A stretch of DNA of 64,000 bases. Source: Novosphingobium sp. RL4 (GTDB lineage: Bacteria; Pseudomonadota; Alphaproteobacteria; Sphingomonadales; Sphingomonadaceae). Location: positions 584,001-648,000 of the forward strand of contig NZ_CP141944.1 of assembly GCF_035658495.1 (NCBI RefSeq), given 5' to 3'. A model generated the notes under the pieces. The model made no database searches, had not been told where the DNA came from, and saw only the letters and a program-made list of their open reading frames with translations. Within the stretch, counting starts at the first letter, position 1. Each line of letters opens with the position of its first letter. The translations under genes and the position numbers were made by a program. Of this stretch, positions 53,496 to 62,682 are shown one piece after another.

Positions 53496-54305
53496 TCAGG
53501 CTCCCAGTCGGGTGAGGAGGTCGGAAAGGTTTCGTGCCGCGCGTGTGCAGGCTTTTGCCGCGCCTTCGGCCTCTATGCGGGGGCCGAGCAGTTCGAGGTC
53601 GAACAGGCCGGTGTAGCCGAGTTCCAGCACGTCGCGCAGGATCGCCTCCAGCGGTACCGCGCCATCGCCCGGCACCGCGCGGCAGGGGGTGGTACGGTCG
53701 CCGGGGACATGGTCGCTCACTTGCACGAGGCCGGTGAGGGGCAGGGCCTCGGCCAGCTTTTCGCGCAGCATGGCCTCGCTCCAGCAGGCGTGGAGATCGA
53801 CGCAGAGGCCGATCCCGGCGGCCTGCGCAAGATGCCGGGCATCGGGCAGGGTATGGGCGATGTGGATGTCCACCGTGAGCGGGGAGGCGTTTTCCACCAG
53901 CAGGGAGACGCCGCTGGCGGCGGCGTGTTCGCGGCAGGGCGCCAGCAGGGCGGCGAAGCGCTGCGCCGCCTGTTCCCATGACAGCGCGCCGCGCCCGCCG
54001 GTGATGAGATAGATCGACGGCGCGCGGAGCTGCGCCGCAAGGTCGATCACGCGCATCAGTGCGGGCGTGGCCATCCCTGAATCGCGTTCGAGATCGGGGT
54101 GGAGCGCGAAGGGATGGTTGATGCAGCTCACCGTCACCCTGCCGCGCTGCACTGCTTCGTGCGCAGCATGGATGTCTTCCGGCTGAAGCAGGCGCGGGGA
54201 AACCAGCGTCGCATGCTGCACGCCGATGGTGCAGCAGAAGTCGATGAACCCGGCGGTCGAGCGATCGACCATGGCGACCTGGTGCAGGCTGACGCGGGGG
54301 TGCAT
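53496..54305 (-). CDS. Sugar phosphate isomerase/epimerase (TIM barrel)
   Basis: A protein of 269 aa of the AP-endonuclease-2/xylose-isomerase-like superfamily. The barrel strands and metal-binding residues are visible as GVSLLVENASPLTVDIHIAHT, then GLCVDLHACW (Asp, His), then VQVSDHVPGDR, and a late YTGLFDLELLGP. The substrate is unknown. The start ATG overlaps the stop of the upstream sulfotransferase gene (TGATG). Confidence 0.87.
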   Translation of the reverse strand: MHPRVSLHQVAMVDRSTAGFIDFCCTIGVQHATLVSPRLLQPEDIHAAHEAVQRGRVTVSCINHPFALHPDLERDSGMATPALMRVIDLAAQLRAPSIYLITGGRGALSWEQAAQRFAALLAPCREHAAASGVSLLVENASPLTVDIHIAHTLPDARHLAQAAGIGLCVDLHACWSEAMLREKLAEALPLTGLVQVSDHVPGDRTTPCRAVPGDGAVPLEAILRDVLELGYTGLFDLELLGPRIEAEGAAKACTRAARNLSDLLTRLGA

Positions 54306-55471
54306 CAATGGCGCCTTTCGATCTCGACGCCGAAGCGCTCCCGGAAGGGGGCGAACTCTTCGTTCAGGGCTTCAAGGTCGTATCCGGCATCGACCAGCAC
54401 CTGGGTGGAGTAATGGAACTTGCCGTGGCGGTCGCCCTTGTTTTCCGCCAGATAGCGCCGCATCGCGCCTTCCGCTTCGGGCGTGAAGGCACGGCCGGCA
54501 AAGGCGTAGTAATCGCGGATCACGCTGACGGGATCGGCCACGAAATCGCGGTAGCGCACATGGTGGATGCGCGGATCGCTTGCCAGCGGATGGGCCATCG
54601 TATTGCCGATCGACCAGCGCACGCGCTCCAGATGGGCGCGGGCTTCCTTCACCAGATCGATCTTGCCGACCACGCCGTCCATGATGTCCGCCATCATCAT
54701 CGTCGAACTGGCGGCCACCATCACCGGATCGCGGTGGAGCCAGACCAGCGAGGCATCCGGATAGGCATCGAAGAAGGCATCGAGCCGGGTGGTGTGGAAC
54801 CCCTTGAGCACCCAGTGGCGTGCCGGGCGCCGGTATTGCAGCGCCTGCAGCATGGCCTTGTGGATGCGGTACTGAGCGGGCGGATCGGTGGGCAGGCCGA
54901 AGGAGAGGTTCTGCATCGGCACGCGCCACCAAGCCGTGGGCGTCATCACCCGGAAATCGAAGGCCCAGGTCCGCTCGTCTTCGGGCAGGCCTTCGCCCAG
55001 CATGTCGTTATAGGGGTGGCAGTGCAGCCAGCGCGGCATCTTCGCGTTGATCTCGCGCCATTCGGCGTCGGCGGCCGCGATGCGGGGATCGGTGCCATCG
55101 ACCGTCCCCGGCGGCGGCGAGGGGTGCATGACCTCCCAGAACCGCAGCGCCCGTGCCGCGGGATCGACGGCGAGGAGGGCGTGCATCAGTGTCGTGCCGG
55201 AGCGCGGTTCGCCGCTGACGAACATCGGGCGGTCGATCGCTTCCTCGGCGAGCGGGAAGCGCTGGCGGTCCTCGAAGAAGCGCAGGCGGTCGGTCAGCAG
55301 CCAGAGCACGTTCTCCGCCGCCGCCGCGCGGCCCGCAGCGTCCATGGCGATGGTATTGATATGTTCCACGGCGAGGGCGAAGCGCTGGGGAAAACCGTGG
55401 TCGGCCCAGTCCGAAAGGCCGGTGCGTTGCTGCGCTTCAAGCAGCAATTTCTGCGCGTCGAGTTCGGCCAT
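54305..55471 (-). CDS. Sulfotransferase-family protein
   Basis: A protein of 388 aa with the PAPS-binding loop F-V-S-G-E-P-R-S-G-T-T-L-M and a later 3'-phosphate motif (VWLHRDPVMVAASSTMMMADI). These proteins transfer sulfuryl groups to hydroxyl compounds or glycans, although many bacterial members are untested. It is translationally coupled to the isomerase gene downstream and starts 2 bases after the LLM oxidoreductase stop. Confidence 0.87.
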   Translation of the reverse strand: MAELDAQKLLLEAQQRTGLSDWADHGFPQRFALAVEHINTIAMDAAGRAAAAENVLWLLTDRLRFFEDRQRFPLAEEAIDRPMFVSGEPRSGTTLMHALLAVDPAARALRFWEVMHPSPPPGTVDGTDPRIAAADAEWREINAKMPRWLHCHPYNDMLGEGLPEDERTWAFDFRVMTPTAWWRVPMQNLSFGLPTDPPAQYRIHKAMLQALQYRRPARHWVLKGFHTTRLDAFFDAYPDASLVWLHRDPVMVAASSTMMMADIMDGVVGKIDLVKEARAHLERVRWSIGNTMAHPLASDPRIHHVRYRDFVADPVSVIRDYYAFAGRAFTPEAEGAMRRYLAENKGDRHGKFHYSTQVLVDAGYDLEALNEEFAPFRERFGVEIERRH

Positions 55472-55472
55472 C

Positions 55473-56603
55473 TCAACCCTCCACCAGCTTCGCGATTTCG
55501 TCTTCGGTTTCCCGGACCTTGGCGGCGCTGGTGGCGGAGAATTTCATGCCGCCCATCGCCCCGTATTCCATCAGCTTGTAGACGCGCATCCCGGCATCGG
55601 CGAAGCCCTTGATCTTGAGCGCCACTTCCTTCGGCGTGCCGGTGGGCAGCACGTCGCGGATGGCCTGGGGGTCCATCTCGTTGCAGAACCTCACCATCTT
55701 GTCGCGGCTGAGGCGCACGGGATCGAAGTCCATGATGCCGCGCCAGTCGGGGCCCATGGGATGGTCGTAGCCGAACTGCGCAAGGTCTTTCGCGGTCATC
55801 ATCAGGATGATCGACTTCACCATCGGCGCGCGCAGCATCTCGTCGATCTCTTCGGGTTCGCCGATCAGGCACATCTGCGTGATGGCGGGGGTGAAGTGGC
55901 TCATGTCGCGCCCGGCGGCATCGCCCGCGTCAAGGATGACCTTGAGCTTGGCGGCATAGTCTTCCGGCGTCCACGAACCCGCGGGCCACCAGCCGTCCGC
56001 CTCGCGCCCGGTGATGGACAGCATCCTCGGCCCTGCCGCGCCCAGCCAGATCGGCGGCGCCTTGCCCTCGTAGAACTCGGTGTCCAGCCGGGCGTGGTGG
56101 AGGTGGAAGAACTGTCCTTCGAAATCGACCGGGCCGTCCGAATGCCACAGCAGCTTGATGACCTTGATCGCCTCTTCCAGCCGCCCCACCGGCTTGTCGA
56201 AATCGAAGCCGTAGGGAACCGTGTTTTCCAGCTCGCCCGATCCCAGGCCGAGGATGAAGCGGCCTTTCGACAAGTGGCTGATCGTCAGCGCGGTCTGCGC
56301 CAGCAGCGAGGGGTGGCGGCGCACGGTGTCGACCACCGTGGTCGCCAGCGGCGTGTTCTGCGTCAGCACCGCCGTTGCCGCCGCCACGGCCAGACCGTCG
56401 AGATGGCGGTGCGGGCTGGGGGAGGCCTTGGCGAGGTCGGTGAATTCCGGCGTCCAGATCGAATCGGGCCAGAAGCTCACCATGTGATCGGGCAGCCAGA
56501 TCGAGTGGTAGCGCCCCGAATCGTAGTCCTGCGCCATCTGGATGCCGAGCGGCAGGGTGGTTCGCAGGAAGGCTGCGGGCTGCACTTTCATGGCCACGGG
56601 CAT
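55473..56603 (-). CDS. LLM-class F420/FMN-dependent oxidoreductase
   Basis: A protein of 376 aa, a luciferase-like (bacterial luciferase fold) barrel: IWLPDHMV, LTQNTPLATTVVDTVRRHPSLLAQTALTISHLSKGRFILGLGSGE, IWLGAAGPRMLSITGREADGWWPAG. This is the complete set of family landmarks. It uses F420 or FMN; the substrate is not evident. First gene of the four-gene operon, divergent from a LuxR-type regulator. RBS GAGAGGA before ATG 56603. Confidence 0.92.
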   Translation of the reverse strand: MPVAMKVQPAAFLRTTLPLGIQMAQDYDSGRYHSIWLPDHMVSFWPDSIWTPEFTDLAKASPSPHRHLDGLAVAAATAVLTQNTPLATTVVDTVRRHPSLLAQTALTISHLSKGRFILGLGSGELENTVPYGFDFDKPVGRLEEAIKVIKLLWHSDGPVDFEGQFFHLHHARLDTEFYEGKAPPIWLGAAGPRMLSITGREADGWWPAGSWTPEDYAAKLKVILDAGDAAGRDMSHFTPAITQMCLIGEPEEIDEMLRAPMVKSIILMMTAKDLAQFGYDHPMGPDWRGIMDFDPVRLSRDKMVRFCNEMDPQAIRDVLPTGTPKEVALKIKGFADAGMRVYKLMEYGAMGGMKFSATSAAKVRETEDEIAKLVEG

Positions 56604-56731
56604 GGGTTCATCCTCTCAGGCAGCGTCCTTTCCGTACCGCCAGGGTGATGGTTCGGCGCCGCTCGTTGTTTCCGGGCACCGTTGTGAGGTAGCCCCCGGC
56701 CAAGGCAAATTCCCATTTGGGGATCACGAAA

Positions 56732-57841
56732 ATGCTGCAAGGAGAGGACGCGGCGCTGCTGGTGCCGCTGATCGAGGGACTGGTGGAAGACCCGCCCTGG
56801 CGGCGCTTCCTCGATGCCCTGCGCACGCGGGTTGCGGCGGACTATGCCAGCCTCGTGTTCCGGCCCCTGCCGCAGGGCACGCCGGAGGCGCGGGTGATCC
56901 ACCTCTATTCCGGCCAGCCTTCGCCGCCGCCGATCTCGCGGCTCTACCGCGAAAGCCTCTATCTTCGCGATCCCATGCCCTATCACGCAATGCAGGAGGG
57001 GCGGACTTACGCCCTGAACGAACTGCTGTGCTACGGCGACCCCGGCCACGATGCCTATCTCGACCAGCTGCTCGTTCCTTCGGGCATGAACCATATGCGG
57101 ATGATCCGTTTCGCCGAACCGGGCGGGGTCAACGGCTGGATCACGATCACCCGGCGCTGCGGGGAGTTCGCCTCCGGGGTGGACCTGCTGCTCGAAGACC
57201 TCGCCCCGCACTTGCGCGCCGCGCTGGGCAGCTTCGTGGCGCTGGAGCGCGAACGCATGGGCGCGGAGATCGAGCGCGAGGCCGTGCGGCGGATGAACTT
57301 CGGCTGGGTCACGCTGGACGGGGAGGGCAAGGTGCTCGACGCTGACCGTCTCGGCGCGAAGATGCTGCAGGGGGCGGACGGGTTGACGCGCGGCCGGGAC
57401 GGCCGGCTGGGCGCCCGCGATCCCCGCCTGCGGCGGCAGCTTGCCGAAGCGGTGGCCGAACTCGCGCAGGACCCGCAGGCTCGCCCCCGTGCACTGGTGC
57501 TCTGCCGCGAGCCATGGCTGGACCTGCTGCTCGTCCCTTCCGGTCGCCGCATGGGCACGACGCGGGCGGCGCCGGCGATCCTGTGCTATCTCCATGCCGA
57601 TCACTGGTCCTCGGCCGACCGCTGCGGCCAGCTCGCGCAACTGTTCGACCTTACCGCCAGCGAAGCGCGGCTGGCGCTGGCCCTGAGCCGGGGACTGTCG
57701 ATCGCCGAGGCGGGGCCGGAAGTGGGGCTGACGGTGGAATCCGCACGGACCTATTCAAAGCGCATCTACGCCAAGACCGGAGCGCGGGGGCAGGCGGATC
57801 TCGTCCGTTTCATCCATCGCAGCGTACTCGCGATTGCGTGA
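56732..57841 (+). CDS. LuxR-type helix-turn-helix regulator
   Basis: A protein of 369 aa from ATG 56732 (a TTG at 56717 is possible). The C-terminal about 60 residues are a LuxR helix-turn-helix (LTASEARLALALSRGLSIAEAGPEVGLTVESARTYSKRIYAKTG). The preceding 290 residues are an unassigned sensor region. It is divergent from the LLM/sulfotransferase operon with 128 bases between starts, and probably controls it. Confidence 0.85.
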   Translation: MLQGEDAALLVPLIEGLVEDPPWRRFLDALRTRVAADYASLVFRPLPQGTPEARVIHLYSGQPSPPPISRLYRESLYLRDPMPYHAMQEGRTYALNELLCYGDPGHDAYLDQLLVPSGMNHMRMIRFAEPGGVNGWITITRRCGEFASGVDLLLEDLAPHLRAALGSFVALERERMGAEIEREAVRRMNFGWVTLDGEGKVLDADRLGAKMLQGADGLTRGRDGRLGARDPRLRRQLAEAVAELAQDPQARPRALVLCREPWLDLLLVPSGRRMGTTRAAPAILCYLHADHWSSADRCGQLAQLFDLTASEARLALALSRGLSIAEAGPEVGLTVESARTYSKRIYAKTGARGQADLVRFIHRSVLAIA

Positions 57842-57940
57842 AGCAGGGGCGGAGGCTTCCGATGAAGCTGCCCTTCCGAAAGGCGCCCGTTTTCGCCATT
57901 CCGGGCGGGGAGCGCCGCGCTCGAAAGCCGTACGTTCGGT

Positions 57941-57995
57941 GCTCGCCGCTCGGGAAGAAATGCAGCCTGACCGGACACGCCCCATTGCAGACATT
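57941..57995 (+). repeat. Inverted-repeat element, copy A
   Basis: Related to 59701-59755 in inverted orientation. The 20-base core gaagaaatgcagcctgaccg (57954-57973) is identical in both, and the rest is about 80-85 percent similar over about 55 bases. Confidence 0.75.
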
Positions 57996-58019
57996 CTCCA
58001 TTTGTTGCAGCCTTCCGCA

Positions 58020-58481
58020 ATGCTCTCCGCGCTCTTAATCCTCGCTGCTGCTCCGGCTCATTCGTGTGACTTAGACAACATTACGTCTGCAAAGGCAGTT
58101 CACAACGCTCTTGCAAATCGAGCCGTTCAGCTTGTCGCCGCAGCACTGACGCCGACAAACGATAACGACGCTTCACAACTGTCACGCTTCGTCGATGACA
58201 ACGCGCAATTTAGCCTTGGTGCAGGCGACGTTGGCAGACCTCTTGGAGCGGGTGCTGTCGGAGCAAAAGCATTAGCCTTAGCGATGAATGCAGATGGATT
58301 TAGGTTTTTCGGGTGGGATTACATGGACGGCCCGGCGGACGGATGCAGAGAGCAGACCGTGACAGTCGAGTTTACGAATGCGTCCGATCATTTGGTTTCA
58401 CAAGTTCAGTTCAAGTTTGATCAGGGCCGTGTCCGCGAAGCGCAGGGATGGCAGCGCAGTTTCCAGAGTGGGGGATTGTAG
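58020..58481 (+). CDS. Secreted hypothetical protein
   Basis: A protein of 153 aa with a signal peptide (MLSALLILAAAPAHS, cleavage near CDLDNI). The mature part has no recognised family; it holds a NTF2-like or SnoaL-like feel (RFVDDNAQFSLG, DGFRFFGWDYMDGP, VTVEFTNASDHLVSQVQFKF), which is a weak guess. AT-richer than its core neighbours. Confidence 0.6.
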   Translation: MLSALLILAAAPAHSCDLDNITSAKAVHNALANRAVQLVAAALTPTNDNDASQLSRFVDDNAQFSLGAGDVGRPLGAGAVGAKALALAMNADGFRFFGWDYMDGPADGCREQTVTVEFTNASDHLVSQVQFKFDQGRVREAQGWQRSFQSGGL

Positions 58482-58500
58482 CTAGCGCTTCCCGCCAAGA

Positions 58501-58630
58501 ATGTCTGCTACCCACCCATGATTGCCTTTCCGGATCGCCGATCCCATTGTTGGTGGCGTAAAGCTGCCCGACCGTTTCCTGGCGGTGCAGATCCGCAGTG
58601 TAAGCGGCTATGAAGGGTGGGTTGGCGACA
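58501..58630. repeat. Partial inverted repeats related to the intergenic element
   Basis: TGTCTGCTACCCACCCAT (58501-58518) and the inverted ATGAAGGGTGGGTTGGCGACA (58610-58630) resemble each other and the TGTCCGCAATCCACCCAT inside the extended copy B near 59820. They look like remnants of the same repeat family. Confidence 0.4.
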
Positions 58631-58681
58631 GTCAGCTTTTGCAGAATAAGGGTAGCAAGCAGACACAGTCAGAAGAGCACG

Positions 58682-59074
58682 ATGGATAACAGCTTGCGCG
58701 ATTTAGCGGTCCAACTTCGTAGTATGCAATCACCTGAAGCTGTCGATTGGCTGCTTACCCGTTATCCCTGTGAAAGTGAGAACTGGGGTGAAGCTTTGAC
58801 GCTGATTGGCCATGCCTCTTTTTCAAAGGGAGATGCACGACGGCTTGCTGCGCATTATCTTCGCCGAGCCCCCTACGCATCTGATCGACCTTACCAAGTT
58901 TTCGCCAAATTGATTGGTTTCCGCAGTCTCCTCGGAATATTAGGCGAAGTGGTCCCTGCAAATCATCCTCGTCGTGATCTTCTTCTCTATCACTTAAAGC
59001 CGCTACTTGAGGCAGTGACGAGTGACAAAGATCGCGTTGCCGCGTCCGCTTTTGTTTCCGTCTCAGCACAGTAA
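58682..59074 (+). CDS. Hypothetical protein
   Basis: A protein of 130 aa from ATG 58682. All-helical appearance (SLRDLAVQLRSMQSPEAVDWLLTRY, WGEALTLIGHASFSKGDARRLAAHYL), resembling helical-repeat immunity-type proteins. No family assigned. Part of the accessory pocket. Confidence 0.6.
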   Translation: MDNSLRDLAVQLRSMQSPEAVDWLLTRYPCESENWGEALTLIGHASFSKGDARRLAAHYLRRAPYASDRPYQVFAKLIGFRSLLGILGEVVPANHPRRDLLLYHLKPLLEAVTSDKDRVAASAFVSVSAQ

Positions 59075-59096
59075 GAAAGACCGCCATGGGGCGTGT

Positions 59097-59141
59097 CCGG
59101 AACGGCAGATTCCCGGTTAAATCCCTGAAAATCTGCCATTC
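59097..59141. terminator. Stem-loop between convergent genes
   Basis: CCGGAACGGCAGATT and AATCTGCCATTCCGC pair at 13 of 15 positions. It lies between convergent genes and is the likely transcription end for both, without strong T-runs. Confidence 0.5.
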
Positions 59142-59156
59142 CGCTTTGTCGGGTTC

Positions 59157-59675
59157 CTAGCCTGAGATAGATACGTCCCGTATCGTCGTTCCGACGGGCA
59201 GCCCTCGAACCCGCGCTAAGGTTTGGGCCGAGAGGGTCCAGTAAACGCTAAAGTCGATCAAGCTGAGGTTTGAAACATCATCTGTCCCGCCGAGATAGAG
59301 CGGCAGCTTGTAACCAATGCACTGATCGTAATTCGGGCGAGTGCCGCCTGCCTCTAACCACTGCTGGAAAAATGAATACGCCGCCGCTGCGTCAGGCTCG
59401 TTCGCTAGCTCGTCATCATGAAACACGGCCCGATTGACGGGTATCTCAAGTACTTCCCCTGTGCCCGGTTCGAGCATGAGAACCTGCGGAGCACCATCGA
59501 CTATCCGCCGCTCGTCGGTCGCAAACTGGCGACCCAACCAGTCGGCTCCGAAGCATTCTATCCTGTCAGTGAAGTCGGGAAATGCTTCAATCGCGAGCGC
59601 AGTGAAGCGCGCAACGTCTTCTTGCCGATGAAGGCGGTACGCCCCGTCTAAATAACCCACGTCATTCGCCTCCAA
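59157..59675 (-). CDS. T6SS-immunity Tdi1-like (DUF1851) protein
   Basis: A protein of 172 aa. The C-terminal half (GYKLPLYLGGTDDVSNLSLIDFSVYWTLSAQ) matches the DUF1851/Tdi1 immunity-protein core, and the N-terminal half (FTDRIECFGADWLGRQFATDERR) the GAD-like part. Such proteins neutralise DNase toxins of type VI or related secretion systems. No toxin gene is adjacent, so this may be an orphan immunity gene. Confidence 0.75.
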   Translation of the reverse strand: MEANDVGYLDGAYRLHRQEDVARFTALAIEAFPDFTDRIECFGADWLGRQFATDERRIVDGAPQVLMLEPGTGEVLEIPVNRAVFHDDELANEPDAAAAYSFFQQWLEAGGTRPNYDQCIGYKLPLYLGGTDDVSNLSLIDFSVYWTLSAQTLARVRGLPVGTTIRDVSISG

Positions 59676-59700
59676 TTATCGACAAACTAGCGATAAGCCT

Positions 59701-59755
59701 AATGTCTGCAAAGTCGGCGTGTACGGTCAGGCTGCATTTCTTCGCGCGCGGCGAG
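59701..59755 (-). repeat. Inverted-repeat element, copy B
   Basis: Partner of 57941-57995. The related sequence continues to about 59830 with a GC-rich extension. A 12-base fragment (agaaccggacag) of copy B recurs near 61630. Confidence 0.7.
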
Positions 59756-59901
59756 AACCGGACAGGCCCCTATGGAACGCGACTCTCGGCGTCGGGAGGG
59801 GCCGAAATGGGTGGATTGCGGACATAGGCATAGCTGGCGTGCAAAGTCAGCAACGCGGCCAGATTTTGCCGCCCGTTTCGGACTCACGCGCGAGGCGCCG
59901 G

Positions 59902-60378
59902 TCATCTAACAACGACTGGCGGAGATGCATCAGGGCCCAAGGGAGGCGTGAAGTTCAGCGTCACCACTAGTCCAGCTTTTTGGAAATCATCGATGTAGGT
60001 GATCTCCGCCCTCGAGACATCGAAATAGGAAATGTGGGGTATGCTTCTCGCCCAGAAGTTTGTTCCAAACTCACCTACTAGTTCGAGCGTCGTGGGACGG
60101 CCGTAGGGTTGGCAGGATGGCAAGGGGGCCTGCCTGCCCGGCGGGTACTCAGCTTCGCTATGGCAAACAATCGAGTCGTTTTTGCCGGCGACGACGCCTT
60201 TGGTGGTGAAGTACAGCCGGCGTTTCGGCTCAAGCAATTGTGTATTCATGTCAGGATGAGCGGATGCAGAAATGTCGACTTTGGTGTTGGCAGGTAGCGC
60301 CAGCACGACGTACTGAGCATGCGCAGAACCATGCATAATGCTAAAAGATGCAAAAACAATTGCTATCAATCGTAGCAT
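59902..60378 (-). CDS. Periplasmic hypothetical protein
   Basis: A protein of 158 aa with a clear signal peptide (MLRLIAIVFASFSIMHGSAHA, cleavage before QYVV). The mature part is beta-rich and polar with two Cys (IVCHSE and PSCQP), perhaps a disulfide. No family assigned. Confidence 0.65.
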   Translation of the reverse strand: MLRLIAIVFASFSIMHGSAHAQYVVLALPANTKVDISASAHPDMNTQLLEPKRRLYFTTKGVVAGKNDSIVCHSEAEYPPGRQAPLPSCQPYGRPTTLELVGEFGTNFWARSIPHISYFDVSRAEITYIDDFQKAGLVVTLNFTPPLGPDASPPVVVR

Positions 60379-60440
60379 TTCAACCTCCGCGACATTTATT
60401 GTCAGAAAATATAATACATTTGTAAATTATTTTTAATAGA

Positions 60441-61442
60441 TTATACTTTACTTATAATATCTCTGGACTCCTTCAATCCTGAGACAATGGGGGTCAAGTG
60501 AGTGATGGTTTCATTTATCGCCGAGTGTCGATTGATCTTTGAGTTCATGTCGGCTTCGAGAATGCGGCGCTTTTCATAAATCATTTCCTTTAGCGCCTCG
60601 CCCCCTCCCGTGGGAATAATTTCCGGCGCGCCGACGGGGCTGTATGTTTTGCCCGGGAATGAAGGCTTCCTTTCGTCTGCCGTTAAAATTTCCGGCTGTC
60701 GTTCCGACTCTACGTCCATCCAAACATACCCCCGCTCAAATCCGCCGCTGATCGAAGGTTGGGTCACTACGGTCCATGCATAGTTGTTCCCCGAATAAAG
60801 CTCGGGCTGAGTAATTCTCCCCTTCCACCAACAGATTTGAACGGTGGTGCCAAGGCATGGACGTACAAGATCCTCGATGGCGGCTCGCTCGAGTGTCCGC
60901 GTCAAGAGTGCTCGTCCAGGGCCGCTGGATGCTTCATCGGTTGCGAGCCCAGCGTCAAAAAACGCAAGCTTCCGATTTCGTGATGTTTTTAATTGGACCG
61001 CCCACGCTGGGTTATAGGCGGCCAATATTTTGTACCCTGCGGCTCGTGTGAGAAAGCTTGTCAATATAGTCCACGCGCTTGAGTACCCCCATTTGTTTTC
61101 GAGCAACCCTTCTTGCCCGGATAAAACTATGAGATATTCAGCCAGGCCTTCTAGCATTGCGGGACTGAGTTCAGTTTCTTGCGCCGTACTCAATATTTCC
61201 AACACTCCAGACCGCGCGCCCATTGCTCTTGATTCTTCGACATCTTTCATTATTTCGTCAAATTTGTTGGGAAGTCGGGATATTTCTTCTCTGATTAACC
61301 TGACCTCATCGAGCAAAAGGTCGAGCTTGCCGTTGATCTGATCCAGCTTATTGATGACGTCACCCATCCACTGGTTTTGCTGACGACTCGCTTCGCGCTC
61401 CGCTAAAGCTGTCACGACCTCTTTCGCAATCTCCCACCACAT
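60441..61442 (-). CDS. Coiled-coil hypothetical protein
   Basis: A protein of 333 aa from ATG 61442, chosen because GGAAGGGAG lies upstream; a GTG at 61475 would add 11 residues. Residues about 20-70 form a coiled coil (NKLDQINGKLDLLLDEVRLIREEISRLP), and a shorter coil is near the C-terminus. The middle is mixed with many aromatic residues. No family recognised. AT-rich compared with the core. Confidence 0.6.
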   Translation of the reverse strand: MWWEIAKEVVTALAEREASRQQNQWMGDVINKLDQINGKLDLLLDEVRLIREEISRLPNKFDEIMKDVEESRAMGARSGVLEILSTAQETELSPAMLEGLAEYLIVLSGQEGLLENKWGYSSAWTILTSFLTRAAGYKILAAYNPAWAVQLKTSRNRKLAFFDAGLATDEASSGPGRALLTRTLERAAIEDLVRPCLGTTVQICWWKGRITQPELYSGNNYAWTVVTQPSISGGFERGYVWMDVESERQPEILTADERKPSFPGKTYSPVGAPEIIPTGGGEALKEMIYEKRRILEADMNSKINRHSAINETITHLTPIVSGLKESRDIISKV

Positions 61443-61901
61443 GTGTCGTGCTCCCTTCCGCACTCCAAACTTCACGAGAATAACATCGCTGGCTCATGCC
61501 GTTTTGCATTTTTTGGGAGTAGTTCTTTTGGAATGCCGATGTGATGTTGGAAGCTATTGTACTAAAGGCTTCGCCCTTTGAGTCTGCCACTTCCTTCCAT
61601 TACCATGGCAGCTTCATCGCCATTCTCGCCAGAACCGGACAGTCGCTTCACGGCCCCTTCCTGTCATTTACGCTAAACCATCGGCTGGCTGAACGCGGGC
61701 AACCCTCCATCCCGAGATTTCTCCACGCGTCCCGGGCGGTCCTTGGGGGCGCCGTGTTTCCTGTGATTTGGATACATTTCCAGAACCTCGCAGCAGCGAT
61801 TTGAACATATGTTCAGCATTTCCCGTTGACTTCGGGCCAGATGATCTCCAGCCAATGGATACGAAGCGGCCGCAAGGTGCCGCGCGGTGGAGTGGAGAAG
61901 G

Positions 61902-62654
61902 ATGTCGGGCCAGCTTGCAGGAAAGGTCGCGCTCGTTACCGGCGCGTCGTCGGGGATCGGGGAGGCGGCGGCGCTTTGCATGGCAGAGGCTGGGGCCGCC
62001 GTGGTGGTCTGCGCCCGCCGGGCCGAACGGCTCGCCGGGCTGGTCTCCCGGATCGAGGCCGCAGGCGGCAGGGCGCTTGCCATCCCGGGTGACATGACCG
62101 TGGAAGAGGACGCGCGCGGCGCAGTGGAGAAGACGGTCGCGGCGTTCGGGCGGATCGATATCCTCGTCAACTCGGCCGGGATCATGGAAGCGGGCGGGAT
62201 CGAGAATTGCGATACCGCGATCTACCGCCGGGTGATCGACATCAACCTGATGGGCACCGTCTACACCAGCGCCGCCGCCGTGCCGCACATGCTGGAGCAG
62301 GGCGTGGGCGATATCATCACCATCTCCTCGCTCGCGGGGCGCAAGGGCGGGCCGATGACCAGTGCCTATTCGGCCAGCAAGCACGCGGTCAATTTCATGA
62401 CGGACGGGATGCGACAGGAACTGGGCGGCAGGAACATCCGCGTCACCACGCTGATGCCCGGCGCAACCGAGACGGAAGTGGCGGATTCGATCTCCGATCC
62501 GCAGTGGCGCAGCGCGATCAAGGCGCATGTCAGCAAGGACGGCGCGGTGAAGCCGCGCGATATCGGCGAGGCCGTGGTCTTCATCCTCGCCATGCCGCGC
62601 CGCACCAACATCTCGGAAATCACCATCCGCCCGACCATCGATACGAGTGCCTGA
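61902..62654 (+). CDS. SDR-family oxidoreductase
   Basis: A protein of 250 aa, a classical short-chain dehydrogenase: cofactor loop TGASSGIG (T-G-x3-G-x-G), N-S-A-G at the structural site, and the catalytic Ser with Y-x-x-x-K (SAYSASK). The Arg in CARRAE suggests NADP use. RBS GGAGAAGG precedes ATG 61902. It is followed 28 bases later by a second SDR gene. Confidence 0.92.
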   Translation: MSGQLAGKVALVTGASSGIGEAAALCMAEAGAAVVVCARRAERLAGLVSRIEAAGGRALAIPGDMTVEEDARGAVEKTVAAFGRIDILVNSAGIMEAGGIENCDTAIYRRVIDINLMGTVYTSAAAVPHMLEQGVGDIITISSLAGRKGGPMTSAYSASKHAVNFMTDGMRQELGGRNIRVTTLMPGATETEVADSISDPQWRSAIKAHVSKDGAVKPRDIGEAVVFILAMPRRTNISEITIRPTIDTSA

Positions 62655-62682
62655 GAAATTCGGCGCCTGAGGGAGAACGATT

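Noticed and set aside
52315..55612. Plus-strand frames opposite the LLM/sulfotransferase operon
   Set aside because: Shadows of the minus-strand genes, which overlap each other as real operon genes do (TGATG overlaps).
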